The notes below the pieces were generated by a model. It saw only the letters and a program-made list of their open reading frames with translations, did not search any database and had not been told where the DNA came from. A DNA stretch of 64,000 nt. It comes from Shewanella decolorationis S12 (GTDB lineage: Bacteria > Pseudomonadota > Gammaproteobacteria > Enterobacterales > Shewanellaceae). The stretch is from positions 372,001-436,000 of the forward strand of contig NZ_AXZL01000076.1 in NCBI RefSeq assembly GCF_000485795.1, written 5' to 3'. A program made the translations under genes and the position numbers. Below are positions 41,550-51,264 of this stretch, one piece after another (position 1 is the stretch's first letter; the number at the start of each line of letters is the position of its first letter).

Positions 41550-42674
41550 TTGGAACTACTTAAGATTGACTGCTTAGGCAAATCGCTGCGTTTGGAAGGC
41601 TCACTCGCAGGTTGGCAACAACTCTTTTGGGACAATACCTTAGTCTCACAAAAAGCCGCATCGGTCGAAAATGGCGGCCTTAAAGTCCATGAATTTGAAC
41701 TCACTCAACAGCGCAGCCAATTGGCCAGCGATACCGGCGAAACACAGGTTTTAGAACACAAAATCCAAGTACGGCTCGAGACCGATGTCGTTTGGCAACC
41801 CTTTCGATTTGATTATCGACTATTAGTGGATGAGGAAGTGATTGCTCAGGGCACACGTACCGAAAAGGATATCGAACGGCAAGTACCTGAAATTCCTGTG
41901 ACTAACCCACAAAAAATCAGTTTTGTCGGCCTAGCCTCCCTTGGCTTTAAGCTGCTCAAGAGTGCCAAAGTGATTAAAGTGGTGCTCGCGGGCGCGAGTG
42001 TGGCGGCCTATTCTTGGCTGTTTTCCTTCCAATTTGCCTTGGCGCTTATCGCCTGTTTGGTCTTCCACGAATACGGTCATATCCGCGCGATGAAGTATTT
42101 TGGGATGAAAACCAAAGGGATATATCTCATCCCCTTTATGGGCGGACTCGCGCTGAGCGATGAAAAGATTAATACCCGCTGGCAAGATGTGGTCATCTCG
42201 ATTATGGGCCCGACCTTCGGCCTGTTGATGTCGGTAGGCTCACTTATCGCTTACCACCTGACGGACAATATCTTCTTTGCGGGTCTTGCGGCCTTTAACG
42301 CGCTACTTAACCTGTTTAATTTATTGCCGATTTTACCCCTCGATGGCGGCCATATTTTAAAGAGCATTAGCTTCTCGATGAACAGCATCATGGGCTTAAT
42401 CGCTTGCGTGATTGGCGCTGCCTTTGGGGTCTATATCAGCTATACCTTGGGCTTCGCCCTGCTCGGTTTCCTATTACTTATCGGTAGCTTAGAGATAGTG
42501 TTCGAGTGGCGTACCCGCCATCAAAGCCACCTGTTACCGCTGGACAGATATGGGCAGATTTTCTCGACCATTTGGTACTTAGTGACCGTTGCCGCCCTAG
42601 TCGGCATCATCTGGCACTTAGCGGGCACCGGCGATGATATGTTAAGCCTGCCACTGCATATTCTGCGCAGCTAA
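41550..42674 (+). CDS. M50-family site-2 protease-like membrane metalloprotease
   Basis: A 374-residue protein. A soluble N-terminal part of about 130 residues is followed by six or so membrane spans. The zinc site is HEYGH (His173, Glu174, His177) in one span and LPLDGGH (Asp265) in a later one, the full M50 set. There is no PDZ domain, so it is not RseP. The target is unknown. The start is uncertain: TTG at 41550 (reads MELLKIDCLGK) has CGGA upstream, while the frame stays open to an ATG at 41445 with improbable residues. Confidence 0.85.
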   Translation: MELLKIDCLGKSLRLEGSLAGWQQLFWDNTLVSQKAASVENGGLKVHEFELTQQRSQLASDTGETQVLEHKIQVRLETDVVWQPFRFDYRLLVDEEVIAQGTRTEKDIERQVPEIPVTNPQKISFVGLASLGFKLLKSAKVIKVVLAGASVAAYSWLFSFQFALALIACLVFHEYGHIRAMKYFGMKTKGIYLIPFMGGLALSDEKINTRWQDVVISIMGPTFGLLMSVGSLIAYHLTDNIFFAGLAAFNALLNLFNLLPILPLDGGHILKSISFSMNSIMGLIACVIGAAFGVYISYTLGFALLGFLLLIGSLEIVFEWRTRHQSHLLPLDRYGQIFSTIWYLVTVAALVGIIWHLAGTGDDMLSLPLHILRS

Positions 42675-42704
42675 TCACGACTCGCATTCAGATAAAAGCG
42701 AGAT

Positions 42705-42742
42705 AAAAAAACCGCGATAGCCTAGGGCACCGCGGTTTTTTA
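42705..42742. terminator. Bidirectional terminator after the M50 gene
   Basis: AAAAACCGCG and CGCGGTTTTT form a ten-pair stem with a 14-base loop, between the convergent protease and efflux operons. Confidence 0.8.
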
Positions 42743-42758
42743 TTTATTGATGATTCAA

Positions 42759-44192
42759 TTAGTTATCCGCTATCGGTGGCGCGATATCGCTTCCGCCGAG
42801 GGCTTGGTAGAGCGTCGTTTGAGCCGTTAATTGGTTATAGCGGTTCTCCAGCAATGCGGCCTCGGCGCTTCGGCGATTTTCCTGTGCATCAATCCAATTT
42901 TGAATGCCGATAGCGCCATGGCGATATTGGCTCTCATAAATGGCTTCGGCCTGGGCGGCGGCGCTAAATTGCTGCTCAAGCTTCTCACCTTGGTAGGCGT
43001 ATTGCTGCTTGGCCGAAATGGCGTTATCTACATCCTCGAAGGCGCTGTAGAGGGTTTTACGGTAATTCACAATCGCCGTTTGGTAGTCGATATCGGCAAT
43101 ATCATTGTTAATTTGCATTTGATTCCATTGCAAAAAAGGCAGCACTAAGCCCGCGCCTAAACTCCCCACGGGATTGCGCAATAGCTCTTTTAGCTCTGAG
43201 GTCGACTCCCCCACGCTGCCGGTCAAACTCAAGCTTGGGAAGTAACTGGCGTAGGTCGCATCCTTACTGGCCAGCGACGAACGCAATTGATACAGGGCAG
43301 CCTTCACATCGGGACGACGACCGACCAAGTCGGCGGGAATGCCGACGGCAATCTCAGGCACCGCACTGTCCGGCAATTGCTTAATCTCAACCGCCACTTG
43401 CCCCGGAGCGCGATTGAGTAAGATCGCCAGCGCATTTTCGGCTTCAACCAATTGTTGTAGCAGTTGGCTATGGGAGGCCTCTTGCCCCGCTAAACTGCGT
43501 TGGGATTCGAGCACATTCAGCTCAGTTACAGCGCCCGAGGCATATTGGCGCTGGGTTAACGCCAGCGTTTGCCGACTATGTTCAATACTCTTATTGCTCA
43601 GTTCAATCCGTTGATGCAGATAGCCAATCTGCCAATAGAGCGACGCCGTCGTCGCGACGAGACTCTGCGCCGTGCTCTCTCGATCCTCAACGCTTGCCAG
43701 CGCCGTCCACTGGGCTTGGTCGATATTGGCCGACACTTTGCCCCACAGATCCACCTCATAGCTAACCGATAGGTTTGCCTTGTACGCCTTGCTCGAACTG
43801 CCGCCCTCCAGCGGTTTATTCACCGACGCCGTATTATTGGAGCTGAGCTGTGGATACAAATCATCCCGCGCTAACCCCGCCTGTAAACGCGCCTTTTGCA
43901 AGGTTAAGGTCGCAAGAGTTAAATCATTATTGCTGCTGAGCACTTGGCTAATCAGCTGATTTAATTCGGGTTGATTAAACTTCTGCCACCAAGGGTCTAG
44001 GCTGACTTGACCATTTACTTGCGTGTGCTGCCACAGCTCTGGCACCTGTAAAGCAGGCGGCTCAAAGTCGGAGCGCATCAGCGCGCCACAGCCCGAGAGC
44101 AACGCGATGCTGATGGCCATCACGCTGAACTTAAGCGTTGAACCGACACGGCGGCTTAATTCATTTTGATGCGTTAAAACTCGATTATTCAT
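42759..44192 (-). CDS. RND/NodT-type outer-membrane efflux lipoprotein
   Basis: A 477-residue TolC-like channel with a lipoprotein signal: membrane stretch FSVMAISIALLSGC, lipobox LSGC (Cys35). Two repeats of the outer-membrane efflux protein domain follow, with YEVDLWGKV, VGRRPDVKAALYQLRSSLA and SGAVTELNVLESQRSLA. It begins 4 bases after macB. MacAB normally uses TolC; here a dedicated channel is in the operon, and TolC itself is encoded at the left end of this window. Confidence 0.9.
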   Translation of the reverse strand: MNNRVLTHQNELSRRVGSTLKFSVMAISIALLSGCGALMRSDFEPPALQVPELWQHTQVNGQVSLDPWWQKFNQPELNQLISQVLSSNNDLTLATLTLQKARLQAGLARDDLYPQLSSNNTASVNKPLEGGSSSKAYKANLSVSYEVDLWGKVSANIDQAQWTALASVEDRESTAQSLVATTASLYWQIGYLHQRIELSNKSIEHSRQTLALTQRQYASGAVTELNVLESQRSLAGQEASHSQLLQQLVEAENALAILLNRAPGQVAVEIKQLPDSAVPEIAVGIPADLVGRRPDVKAALYQLRSSLASKDATYASYFPSLSLTGSVGESTSELKELLRNPVGSLGAGLVLPFLQWNQMQINNDIADIDYQTAIVNYRKTLYSAFEDVDNAISAKQQYAYQGEKLEQQFSAAAQAEAIYESQYRHGAIGIQNWIDAQENRRSAEAALLENRYNQLTAQTTLYQALGGSDIAPPIADN

Positions 44193-44196
44193 TCAG

Positions 44197-46167
44197 TTAC
44201 TCTCTCGCTAGGGCATCAACAGGGTCTAAACGCGCCGCATTACGAGCGGGCAGGAAGCCAAACAACACCCCGATTAAGGTAGAGCAGGCGAAGGCGGCAA
44301 TAATAGAAGTCGTCGAATAAATCATCTGGAAACTGCCTCCCGCTTGGGCAAACACCACGCCAATCAAATAGGCCAAGGCCACCCCAAGCGCGCCGCCGCA
44401 CAGACAAACCAACACGGCCTCAATTAAAAACTGCCGCAGAATATCGCTCTGGCGCGCCCCGACTGCCATGCGAACGCCAATCTCGCGGGTGCGTTCGGTC
44501 ACCGACACCAACATGATATTCATTACCCCAATGCCGCCCACCACAAGCGAAATCACCGCAATAGCCGAGATTAATAGCGTCATGGTCGCGGTAGTTTTCT
44601 CGATATTCTGGCGTATGGTATCCGTGTTAATGGTAAAGAAATCCTGGGTGCCGTGGCGCATCTTCAGCAGGCTAATAATGCCCTGCTCCGCCGCATTGCT
44701 CGGCACGGATTCATCGAGCCGCACGGTAATCCCATCTAAGTATTTTTTGCCTACCATACGGCCAGAAACCGTAGTGTATGGCACCCATACATTGAGGGCA
44801 TCGCTGTTACCAAAGGCGCTTTCCTTAGGCTGAGTGACGCCGATAATCCGCACAGGTAAATCCCCGAGGAAGATCACTTCACCGATGGCAGAGTTCATAG
44901 CGCCGCTACTGTTAGGGAACAGCTGTTTACGGGTGTTCTCGTCGATCACCGCATCTTGGGCTAACGCATTAACACTGTCATCGTCCCAAAACTGCCCTTG
45001 GGCGAGCTCATAGCCTCGAACCCGGAAGAACTCGGGCCCCACGCCATTCACTGTCGCCGTGACCGCCTTATTGCCATAACGCACAGTCGCACTCGAGCCA
45101 ATACTCGGGGTGACGCTATCGACATAGGGTAAGTTTTTCAGTGCGTTGGCATCGCTTGCGGTCAGAGTTCGCACCCTTGCCGAGCGCCTATCGCCAAAGC
45201 CTGAGCCAGGGCGAATATCTATGGTATTGGTGCCCATTGAGCTAATACTCTTTAGGATCTCGCGCTGCGATCCTTCACCCAGCGCCACCACAGACACCAC
45301 GGAGGCGATACCGATAATAATCCCCAGCATAGTTAAAAAGGTGCGCAATCTGTGGGTCGACATCGCTAGCAGCGCCATTTTCAGGGCTTCGGCATATCTA
45401 TCCCAGGCCGCCACACGGGCGCGCGCCTTAGTCTTGGCAGGGATCACTTCGGTCTTAGGCGCAGCCGCAATATTTGAGGCGGGATTTGGCTCATCGCTGA
45501 TTATCACCCCGTCCTTAATCTCAATAATACGGTCGGCATGCTGGGCCACATGCATATCGTGGGTCACGATAATGATGGTCTGGCCCTCGCGGTGCAGCTC
45601 CTGCAGCAGACGCATCATTTCTTCGCCGCTGTGACTATCTAAGGCGCCCGTCGGTTCGTCGGCGAGGATCACATCGCCGCCATTCATCAGCGCCCGCGCC
45701 ACACTCCCCCTTTGCTGCTGGCCGCCACTGAGCTGATTCGGCTTATGGTCGAGGCGCTCACCTAAACCCAAACTCGATAACAAACTTTCCGCCCGCTCCC
45801 GACGCTCTAAGCGATCTTTACCCGCATACACGGCGGGCACTTCGACGTTACCCACGGCATTAAGATCGCCAAGCAAATGATATCGCTGGAAAATAAAGCC
45901 AAAATGCTCGCGCCTCAGCTTGGCTAGTTCATCCACATCCATCTGCGAGGTATCTTGGCCATCGATAAAGTACGAGCCCTTTGAGGGTTTATCTAAACAG
46001 CCCAAGATATTCATCAGGGTCGACTTACCCGACCCCGAGGCGCCGACAATCGCCACCATCTCACCACGGGCGATGGAAAGATTAATATCTTTGAGTACAG
46101 TCAGTTGTTGCTCACCCGCCTGAAAACTGCGGTAGCAAGCTGAGACTTCCAGTAATGGCTTACTCAC
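44197..46167 (-). CDS. macB: MacB-type ABC exporter (ATPase plus permease)
   Basis: A 656-residue fusion of ATPase and permease. The ATPase has Walker A GASGSGKST (residues 42-50), signature LSGGQQQRG and Walker B VILADEPTGALDS. The permease has four membrane spans (one near 275, three after 530) flanking a large periplasmic domain, the MacB plan. A Gly replaces the usual Val right after QQQR. It exports macrolides, peptides or siderophores in known cases; the cargo here is not known. macA lies 2 bases upstream and the outer-membrane factor 4 bases downstream. Confidence 0.92.
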   Translation of the reverse strand: MSKPLLEVSACYRSFQAGEQQLTVLKDINLSIARGEMVAIVGASGSGKSTLMNILGCLDKPSKGSYFIDGQDTSQMDVDELAKLRREHFGFIFQRYHLLGDLNAVGNVEVPAVYAGKDRLERRERAESLLSSLGLGERLDHKPNQLSGGQQQRGSVARALMNGGDVILADEPTGALDSHSGEEMMRLLQELHREGQTIIIVTHDMHVAQHADRIIEIKDGVIISDEPNPASNIAAAPKTEVIPAKTKARARVAAWDRYAEALKMALLAMSTHRLRTFLTMLGIIIGIASVVSVVALGEGSQREILKSISSMGTNTIDIRPGSGFGDRRSARVRTLTASDANALKNLPYVDSVTPSIGSSATVRYGNKAVTATVNGVGPEFFRVRGYELAQGQFWDDDSVNALAQDAVIDENTRKQLFPNSSGAMNSAIGEVIFLGDLPVRIIGVTQPKESAFGNSDALNVWVPYTTVSGRMVGKKYLDGITVRLDESVPSNAAEQGIISLLKMRHGTQDFFTINTDTIRQNIEKTTATMTLLISAIAVISLVVGGIGVMNIMLVSVTERTREIGVRMAVGARQSDILRQFLIEAVLVCLCGGALGVALAYLIGVVFAQAGGSFQMIYSTTSIIAAFACSTLIGVLFGFLPARNAARLDPVDALARE

Positions 46168-46169
46168 GC

Positions 46170-47387
46170 TTAAAACCTCACGCTAGGCGGACGACGCATG
46201 CGCGAGCTGCCATCATCAGACGAGGGCATCCCGAGCACTACTTGGTCGCCTTCCTTTAAGCCAGAAAGAATTTCAGCATTGATTTTGTTATTAATACCAA
46301 CGGTCACATCCACATATTGCACTTGGTTGTCCACCAGCACTGGCACTTGATATTGCGGCCCACGGGACTTACGTTCCACTGACGAGGCTGTTTTATCCCT
46401 TGGTTTCACCTTGAGCACTTGCGATGGCACTAACAGCGCATCATCAGACTTGGCAAGCACAATCGAGATCTGCGCCGTCATGCCAATACGTAGGGTACGG
46501 TCGGGGTTTTCGACATCGAACAGGCCATGATAATAAATGGCGTCTGAATCGCTGGAACTCATATTGCTATCGTCACCATCCATTGACGTCGGGCCAGGCT
46601 CAATCGCCCTTAAGGTGCCGCGATAGGGATGGTTAGGTCTGCCAAGAATGGTGAAATACACTGGCTGTCCGGGGCGCACATTGACGATATCGGCCTCGGA
46701 GATCTGCGCCTTGACCGTCATGGTATCGAGCTGCGCCATCTCGACTATGGTTGGCGTGGTTTGATTGGCGTTAACGGTTTGACCTACTTCAACTGCAGAG
46801 TAAACGACCGTGCCATCCATAGGCGCGGTGATCTTGGTATAACCTAAATCGATTCTGGCGCTATCGACATTAATTTCAGCCTGTTGTTTTTGCGCCTGTA
46901 ACTGCTCAAGTTCGGCTTGATAAACCGTGAGCGTGGCTTCAGCGGCTTCAAAGTCTGCGCGGGAGCTAGCTTTATCGGCGAGCATTTGCTGCTGACGGGT
47001 ATATTCGAGTTTTGCCTGACGTATTTGCGCCTGCTTAGCGCGGTACTGGGCATTGATGCTTTTAAGGGAGGCCAGCGCATTTTGCAGGTTATTTTGCTGG
47101 GCAAGGCTGTCGATTTGCGCGATAAGGTCGCCCTTCTTCACCTCTTGGCCAAGCTCCACAGGCAAGCTCTGAATTTGCCCCGAGACTTGCGCCCCCACAC
47201 TCACTAACTTGGAGGCCTGCAACATGCCGTTGGCGAGCACCGAGTTTTCAATATCGCCGCGCCTAACGGGTTCAGTCACATAACTTGGTGCAGCCTCGGG
47301 TTTGTGCAGCAGAAAATAAGCGCCGCCCCCGAGGATGACTAAGCCGCTTAAGATCGATATCAGTTTACGCTTTGAGGATTTTTTCAT
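46170..47387 (-). CDS. macA: MacA-type periplasmic adaptor subunit
   Basis: A 405-residue membrane fusion protein. One N-terminal membrane span (about residues 9-27), a lipoyl half-motif SVGAQVSGQIQSLPVELGQEVKKGDLIAQID, a long coiled-coil hairpin (about 95-175), the second half ITAPMDGTVVYSAVEVGQTV, then beta-barrel and membrane-proximal domains. The linker has a Ser/Asp-rich insertion (DGDDSNMSSSDSDA). It joins MacB to the outer-membrane channel. First gene of the operon. Confidence 0.93.
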   Translation of the reverse strand: MKKSSKRKLISILSGLVILGGGAYFLLHKPEAAPSYVTEPVRRGDIENSVLANGMLQASKLVSVGAQVSGQIQSLPVELGQEVKKGDLIAQIDSLAQQNNLQNALASLKSINAQYRAKQAQIRQAKLEYTRQQQMLADKASSRADFEAAEATLTVYQAELEQLQAQKQQAEINVDSARIDLGYTKITAPMDGTVVYSAVEVGQTVNANQTTPTIVEMAQLDTMTVKAQISEADIVNVRPGQPVYFTILGRPNHPYRGTLRAIEPGPTSMDGDDSNMSSSDSDAIYYHGLFDVENPDRTLRIGMTAQISIVLAKSDDALLVPSQVLKVKPRDKTASSVERKSRGPQYQVPVLVDNQVQYVDVTVGINNKINAEILSGLKEGDQVVLGMPSSDDGSSRMRRPPSVRF

Positions 47388-47738
47388 CTGAATCTAGGTG
47401 TCCATCAATGCCAATGGGCGCAAGCGTGCATCTTGCGGGAGGAAAAATAGTGCAATCAGTATATAGAGTTAGCTCAGCGCAGTAGACGAAGGAAATGTCG
47501 ATATCAGGTAAAGATTTGCAAATATCTGTGTAGAAGTTTGAAACAGAAAACACGGCCGTAACAATTCCCGCAAATGAGCTTAAGTCATTTGTGATGGGTA
47601 ATTGCCCCTAGCTTTATTGGCATCTATCAAAAAGCACCAACGAGCGCAGGGCATCATCATGCTCTGGAACTAAAGTGCCATTGTCAGGCGCCGTAAAATT
47701 CAGCAAGTTCTCACTATCATGAACTTGGAAGCACTCCT
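47388..47738. other. Intergenic between divergent macA and esterase
   Basis: About 350 bases with promoters expected on both strands. No gene, strong repeat or recognisable operator was seen. Confidence 0.4.
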
Positions 47739-48665
47739 ATGCGCAAATTGACACTCATCGCCACTTGCCTCAGCGCACTGTTATTCACCCCCGCCTATGC
47801 CCAGAGTGAATATCAGGCATTTAGCGAATTTGGCGCCAATCCAGGTGAGTTAACCGCCTCCTATTTATCGCCCGAAGGCCCAGGCCAAGATGCGCTCGTA
47901 GTGTTACTGCACGGCTGTGTGCAGGATGGCGTGGAACTGGCCAACAATAGCGGTTTAACCGCCCTCGCCCAAGAGAAAAAGTTTAGCTTACTGGTGCCAC
48001 AACAGAGTTTTGAAAATAATGTAAAGCGTTGTTATAACTGGTTTTCCGCGCAGGACACTCAAGTGGATAGCGGCGAGATGCTATCGCTGAAAAACATGAT
48101 AGCCAAAGCCCAATCCCAATCTGGGGCGAAGCGCGTCTATCTGATTGGTCTGTCCGCCGGTGGCGCCATGGCCAGCGCCGCACTGGTGAATTATCCCGAT
48201 GTATTCACCGCAGGCGCAGTGATCGCAGGCCTGCCTTATCCTTGCGCCGACAACCTCACCAAAGCCATTTCCTGCATGAAAAAAGGCCCCGCCGAGTCTG
48301 TTGAAGAACTGGTGAGTTTTGCCAAAAAAGTGCATCCAAACCAACAACACTGGCCGGCCTTAACCGTGTGGACTGGGCAAAACGATGTGGTGGTGAATCC
48401 TGAAAATGCCAAACAACTCTCGGCCCAGTGGGTCGCACTGACCCAAGCGAATAAAACACCAAGAGTCGAACAATATGCCGACTATAGTGTTAGCACTTGG
48501 TCCGATACGAGTGGCAATAACCTTATTTCGTTAGTCGAAATAAATAACATGGGCCATGGCATTGCCGTTAATCCAGATATTAAAAATGGCGGCAACACGG
48601 GAGACTTTTTACTAAAAGCACCTATCAGCAGCATGCCAGAAATAATCAATCTTTGGGGAATATAG
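47739..48665 (+). CDS. Secreted PHB-depolymerase-family esterase (LpqC-like)
   Basis: A 308-residue alpha/beta hydrolase. Signal peptide at residues 1-21 (FTPAYA). LLHGCVQDG (oxyanion region), GLSAGGAMA with nucleophile Ser139, WTGQNDVVV with the acid and NNMGHGIAV with the base make the triad. The family includes poly(3-hydroxybutyrate) depolymerases and feruloyl/acetylxylan esterases; which substrate applies cannot be told. It is monocistronic, just upstream of a TonB receptor gene 192 bases away on the same strand. Confidence 0.87.
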   Translation: MRKLTLIATCLSALLFTPAYAQSEYQAFSEFGANPGELTASYLSPEGPGQDALVVLLHGCVQDGVELANNSGLTALAQEKKFSLLVPQQSFENNVKRCYNWFSAQDTQVDSGEMLSLKNMIAKAQSQSGAKRVYLIGLSAGGAMASAALVNYPDVFTAGAVIAGLPYPCADNLTKAISCMKKGPAESVEELVSFAKKVHPNQQHWPALTVWTGQNDVVVNPENAKQLSAQWVALTQANKTPRVEQYADYSVSTWSDTSGNNLISLVEINNMGHGIAVNPDIKNGGNTGDFLLKAPISSMPEIINLWGI

Positions 48666-48746
48666 GGTTTAATTATAAATAAACCCTGAGTATCGATATT
48701 CAACGTATCGGTATAAAAATAAAAACAATGAGTTAAAAACACATAC

Positions 48747-48785
48747 TACTATAGTACCGATTTAAATTTTAAATAATTACTATAG
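48747..48785 (+). promoter_or_regulatory. Paired TACTATAG direct repeats before a TonB receptor
   Basis: TACTATAG occurs at 48747-48754 and again at 48778-48785, 31 bases apart, which is three helix turns. They lie 73-111 bases before the receptor start. They could be activator sites, for example for the response regulator encoded downstream. Confidence 0.35.
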
Positions 48786-48857
48786 AGTCAATGTGAATCA
48801 GAAAAATAGTAGTAAGTACCAACCTTGAAAAAATAAATACTACAACGGGAAATCTGT

Positions 48858-51134
48858 ATGAAACAGAATACTATCAAAATGAGTTGCATTGCTTTAGCTA
48901 TCTCATCTGCATTGGCAGCACAATATGCTGTTGCTGAGGATGAAAATAGCACCGGGGAGAAGCAAGCCACCTTAGAACGCATTGAAGTCACCGCCCGTAA
49001 GTCCATTGAGAGCCTGCAAAATGTACCAGTTGCAGTGACTTCGGTCAGTGCTGACGATTTAGCGGAAAATGGCATCAGTGTGATGACTGAAATCCAGCAA
49101 TTTTCACCCAACACCACGCTGCAATCCAGTCGCGGCACTAACTCTACCCTCACGGCCTTTATTCGCGGTGTAGGTCAGGAAGATCCGCTCTGGGGCTATG
49201 AGCCAGGCGTCGGTATCTATATCGACGATGTGTATATCGCCCGCCCACAGGGCGCGGTGCTCGATATCCTCGATGTGCAGCGTATCGAAGTACTGCGCGG
49301 CCCACAGGGCACCCTCTATGGTAAAAATACCATCGGCGGCGCAGTCAAATACGTGACTAAGAAAATGAGCGGTGACGCTGAGTTAAACCTCAATGCCACC
49401 GTCGGCAGCTACAATCAGCAAGACTACAAGATAGCGGGTCAATTACCTTTAATTGATGACAAGCTGTATATTGGTGGCGCCTTCGCCAGCTTAAATCGCG
49501 ATGGTTATGGTGACTTCATCACCTCAGCGATACCAGGTCAAGATACTGAAAATTATAACAAAGATGTTATGGCGGGTCGTGTGAGCTTAGAATACACGCC
49601 AACCGACAACCTGTTTATGCGCCTCAACTACGATAAAACCAAAGATGAGTCGAATTCAAAGGGCGGCTACCGTATGCTCCCCAGTGTCCTGACCGATGCC
49701 CCAGTGCCAGACAGCAAATACGACTCTTACACCAGTATGCCAACTTGGAACAAAGTAGAAACCGAAGGTTGGGGGCTGACCATTGAATACGGCTTGAACG
49801 ATGATTGGACACTGAAATCCGTCACCTCATCCCGTGAGAGCTATTCGCCCACCAACATCGACTTTGACAACACGAGTCTGCGTATTTTGGACGTTCCTGC
49901 TATCTATGATGACGAGCAATTTAGTCAGGAATTCCAAGCTAACTACGACGGCGATAATTTGAAACTCGTGTCAGGCCTTTATTACTTTAAAGGCGATTCC
50001 TGCGGGATGTTCGATTCCATCCTGTATGAATATTACAAAGCTTACGGTGGTCTAACGCGTGAAGTTCGTGGTTGCAACAACAGTGAAAGCTATGCCGCCT
50101 ACGCTCAAGGCACTTACGACATTACAGATAAATTGTCGATGACCGCCGGTTTGCGTTATACCCGCGAAACGAAGGATGCAACTGTCTATAACGGCATCAT
50201 GTTTACGACGCTTTATCCCGAAACGGGCTGGATCCCAGGATATGTTCGCGATGAAAATGCTATCAACGCCAGTATTCCTAAGGTATTAGATGATGAAGAA
50301 ACCTGGTCGAAACTCAATCCACGCTTAGGTTTAGAGTACCAACTCACCGACGATATGATGCTCTTTACCAGCTATTCACAGGGCTTTAAGTCGGGCACCT
50401 TTAACCCAAGGGCAACGGGACCAGAACCCGCAGTAGATCCAGAAGTCGTTGATTCCTATGAGCTGGGTATGAAGAGTGAATGGTTTGACAGGCTGCGAGT
50501 TAACGCAACCGCCTTCTACTTAGACCATAAAGACAGACAGTTCGTGACCGTATTACCCGGTGAAAACGCGTCCGATCTTAACCAACGTTTAGGCAACATT
50601 GGTAAATCGACAGCCACGGGTCTAGAACTCGAAGTGGAATACGCTGCGACTGAGTCATTGAATCTGTTTGCGACTCTGGGCTTAATCGACGCCAGCTTCG
50701 AGGAAGTGATCTCCTATGATGCCGATGGAAACCGCATCGATATCAGCGACACTTACACTATTACCAACACCCCAGATACCACGGCAAACGTCGGATTTAG
50801 CTACAATATCGACACGGATATCGGCAGCTTTGTAGCCAACGGTAACTACTACTATCGCAGCGACTACGACTTAGCCGTAGTAAATAACCTGTTGAGCCAA
50901 GACGGTTATGGCCTGCTAAACCTCGGCTTAAACTGGTACAGCAACGACGGCCATTGGCACGCGGGTCTGCATTGGAAAAACGTCACTAACGAAGAATATC
51001 TGGTCGGTAACTATGCCTTCGTCACCCCAGATGGTAATGGCGGATATATTCCAGGTTTAGGCGGTGACAATACATTAATTGGTTATTATGGCGATCCAGA
51101 GACTATCTCTCTCACTGTTGGCTATAATTTCTAG
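48858..51134 (+). CDS. TonB-dependent outer-membrane receptor
   Basis: A 758-residue receptor. Signal peptide residues 1-26 (AQYAVA), TonB box ERIEVTARK, plug domain (about 50-170) with VPVAVTSVSADDL, FIRGVGQEDPLWGYEPGVGIYIDDVYIARP and RIEVLRGPQGTLYGKNTIGGAV, then the barrel to SLTVGYNF. The plug wording VAVTSVSADDL and the long DPLWGYEPGVGIYIDDVY are typical of receptors for non-siderophore organic substrates. No Fur box is visible. With the adjacent two-component genes, MFS permease and hydrolase it suggests uptake of a specific carbon source. Confidence 0.92.
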   Translation: MKQNTIKMSCIALAISSALAAQYAVAEDENSTGEKQATLERIEVTARKSIESLQNVPVAVTSVSADDLAENGISVMTEIQQFSPNTTLQSSRGTNSTLTAFIRGVGQEDPLWGYEPGVGIYIDDVYIARPQGAVLDILDVQRIEVLRGPQGTLYGKNTIGGAVKYVTKKMSGDAELNLNATVGSYNQQDYKIAGQLPLIDDKLYIGGAFASLNRDGYGDFITSAIPGQDTENYNKDVMAGRVSLEYTPTDNLFMRLNYDKTKDESNSKGGYRMLPSVLTDAPVPDSKYDSYTSMPTWNKVETEGWGLTIEYGLNDDWTLKSVTSSRESYSPTNIDFDNTSLRILDVPAIYDDEQFSQEFQANYDGDNLKLVSGLYYFKGDSCGMFDSILYEYYKAYGGLTREVRGCNNSESYAAYAQGTYDITDKLSMTAGLRYTRETKDATVYNGIMFTTLYPETGWIPGYVRDENAINASIPKVLDDEETWSKLNPRLGLEYQLTDDMMLFTSYSQGFKSGTFNPRATGPEPAVDPEVVDSYELGMKSEWFDRLRVNATAFYLDHKDRQFVTVLPGENASDLNQRLGNIGKSTATGLELEVEYAATESLNLFATLGLIDASFEEVISYDADGNRIDISDTYTITNTPDTTANVGFSYNIDTDIGSFVANGNYYYRSDYDLAVVNNLLSQDGYGLLNLGLNWYSNDGHWHAGLHWKNVTNEEYLVGNYAFVTPDGNGGYIPGLGGDNTLIGYYGDPETISLTVGYNF

Positions 51135-51158
51135 AATATAATGTTATTGACGCATAAT

Positions 51159-51186
51159 AATAACCGACTCCCATGAGTCGGTTATT
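51159..51186 (+). terminator. Hairpin after the TonB receptor gene
   Basis: AATAACCGACTC, loop CCAT, GAGTCGGTTATT is a perfect 12-pair stem followed by AATTTAA. With no strong T-run it may only lower read-through into the response regulator gene 78 bases further on. Confidence 0.6.
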
Positions 51187-51264
51187 AATTTAACGGCTTT
51201 AAATATTATCTAGCATTAATTTCCAATAGGATTAAACTGGGTTAAAAAATAAAGGGAACGGATT

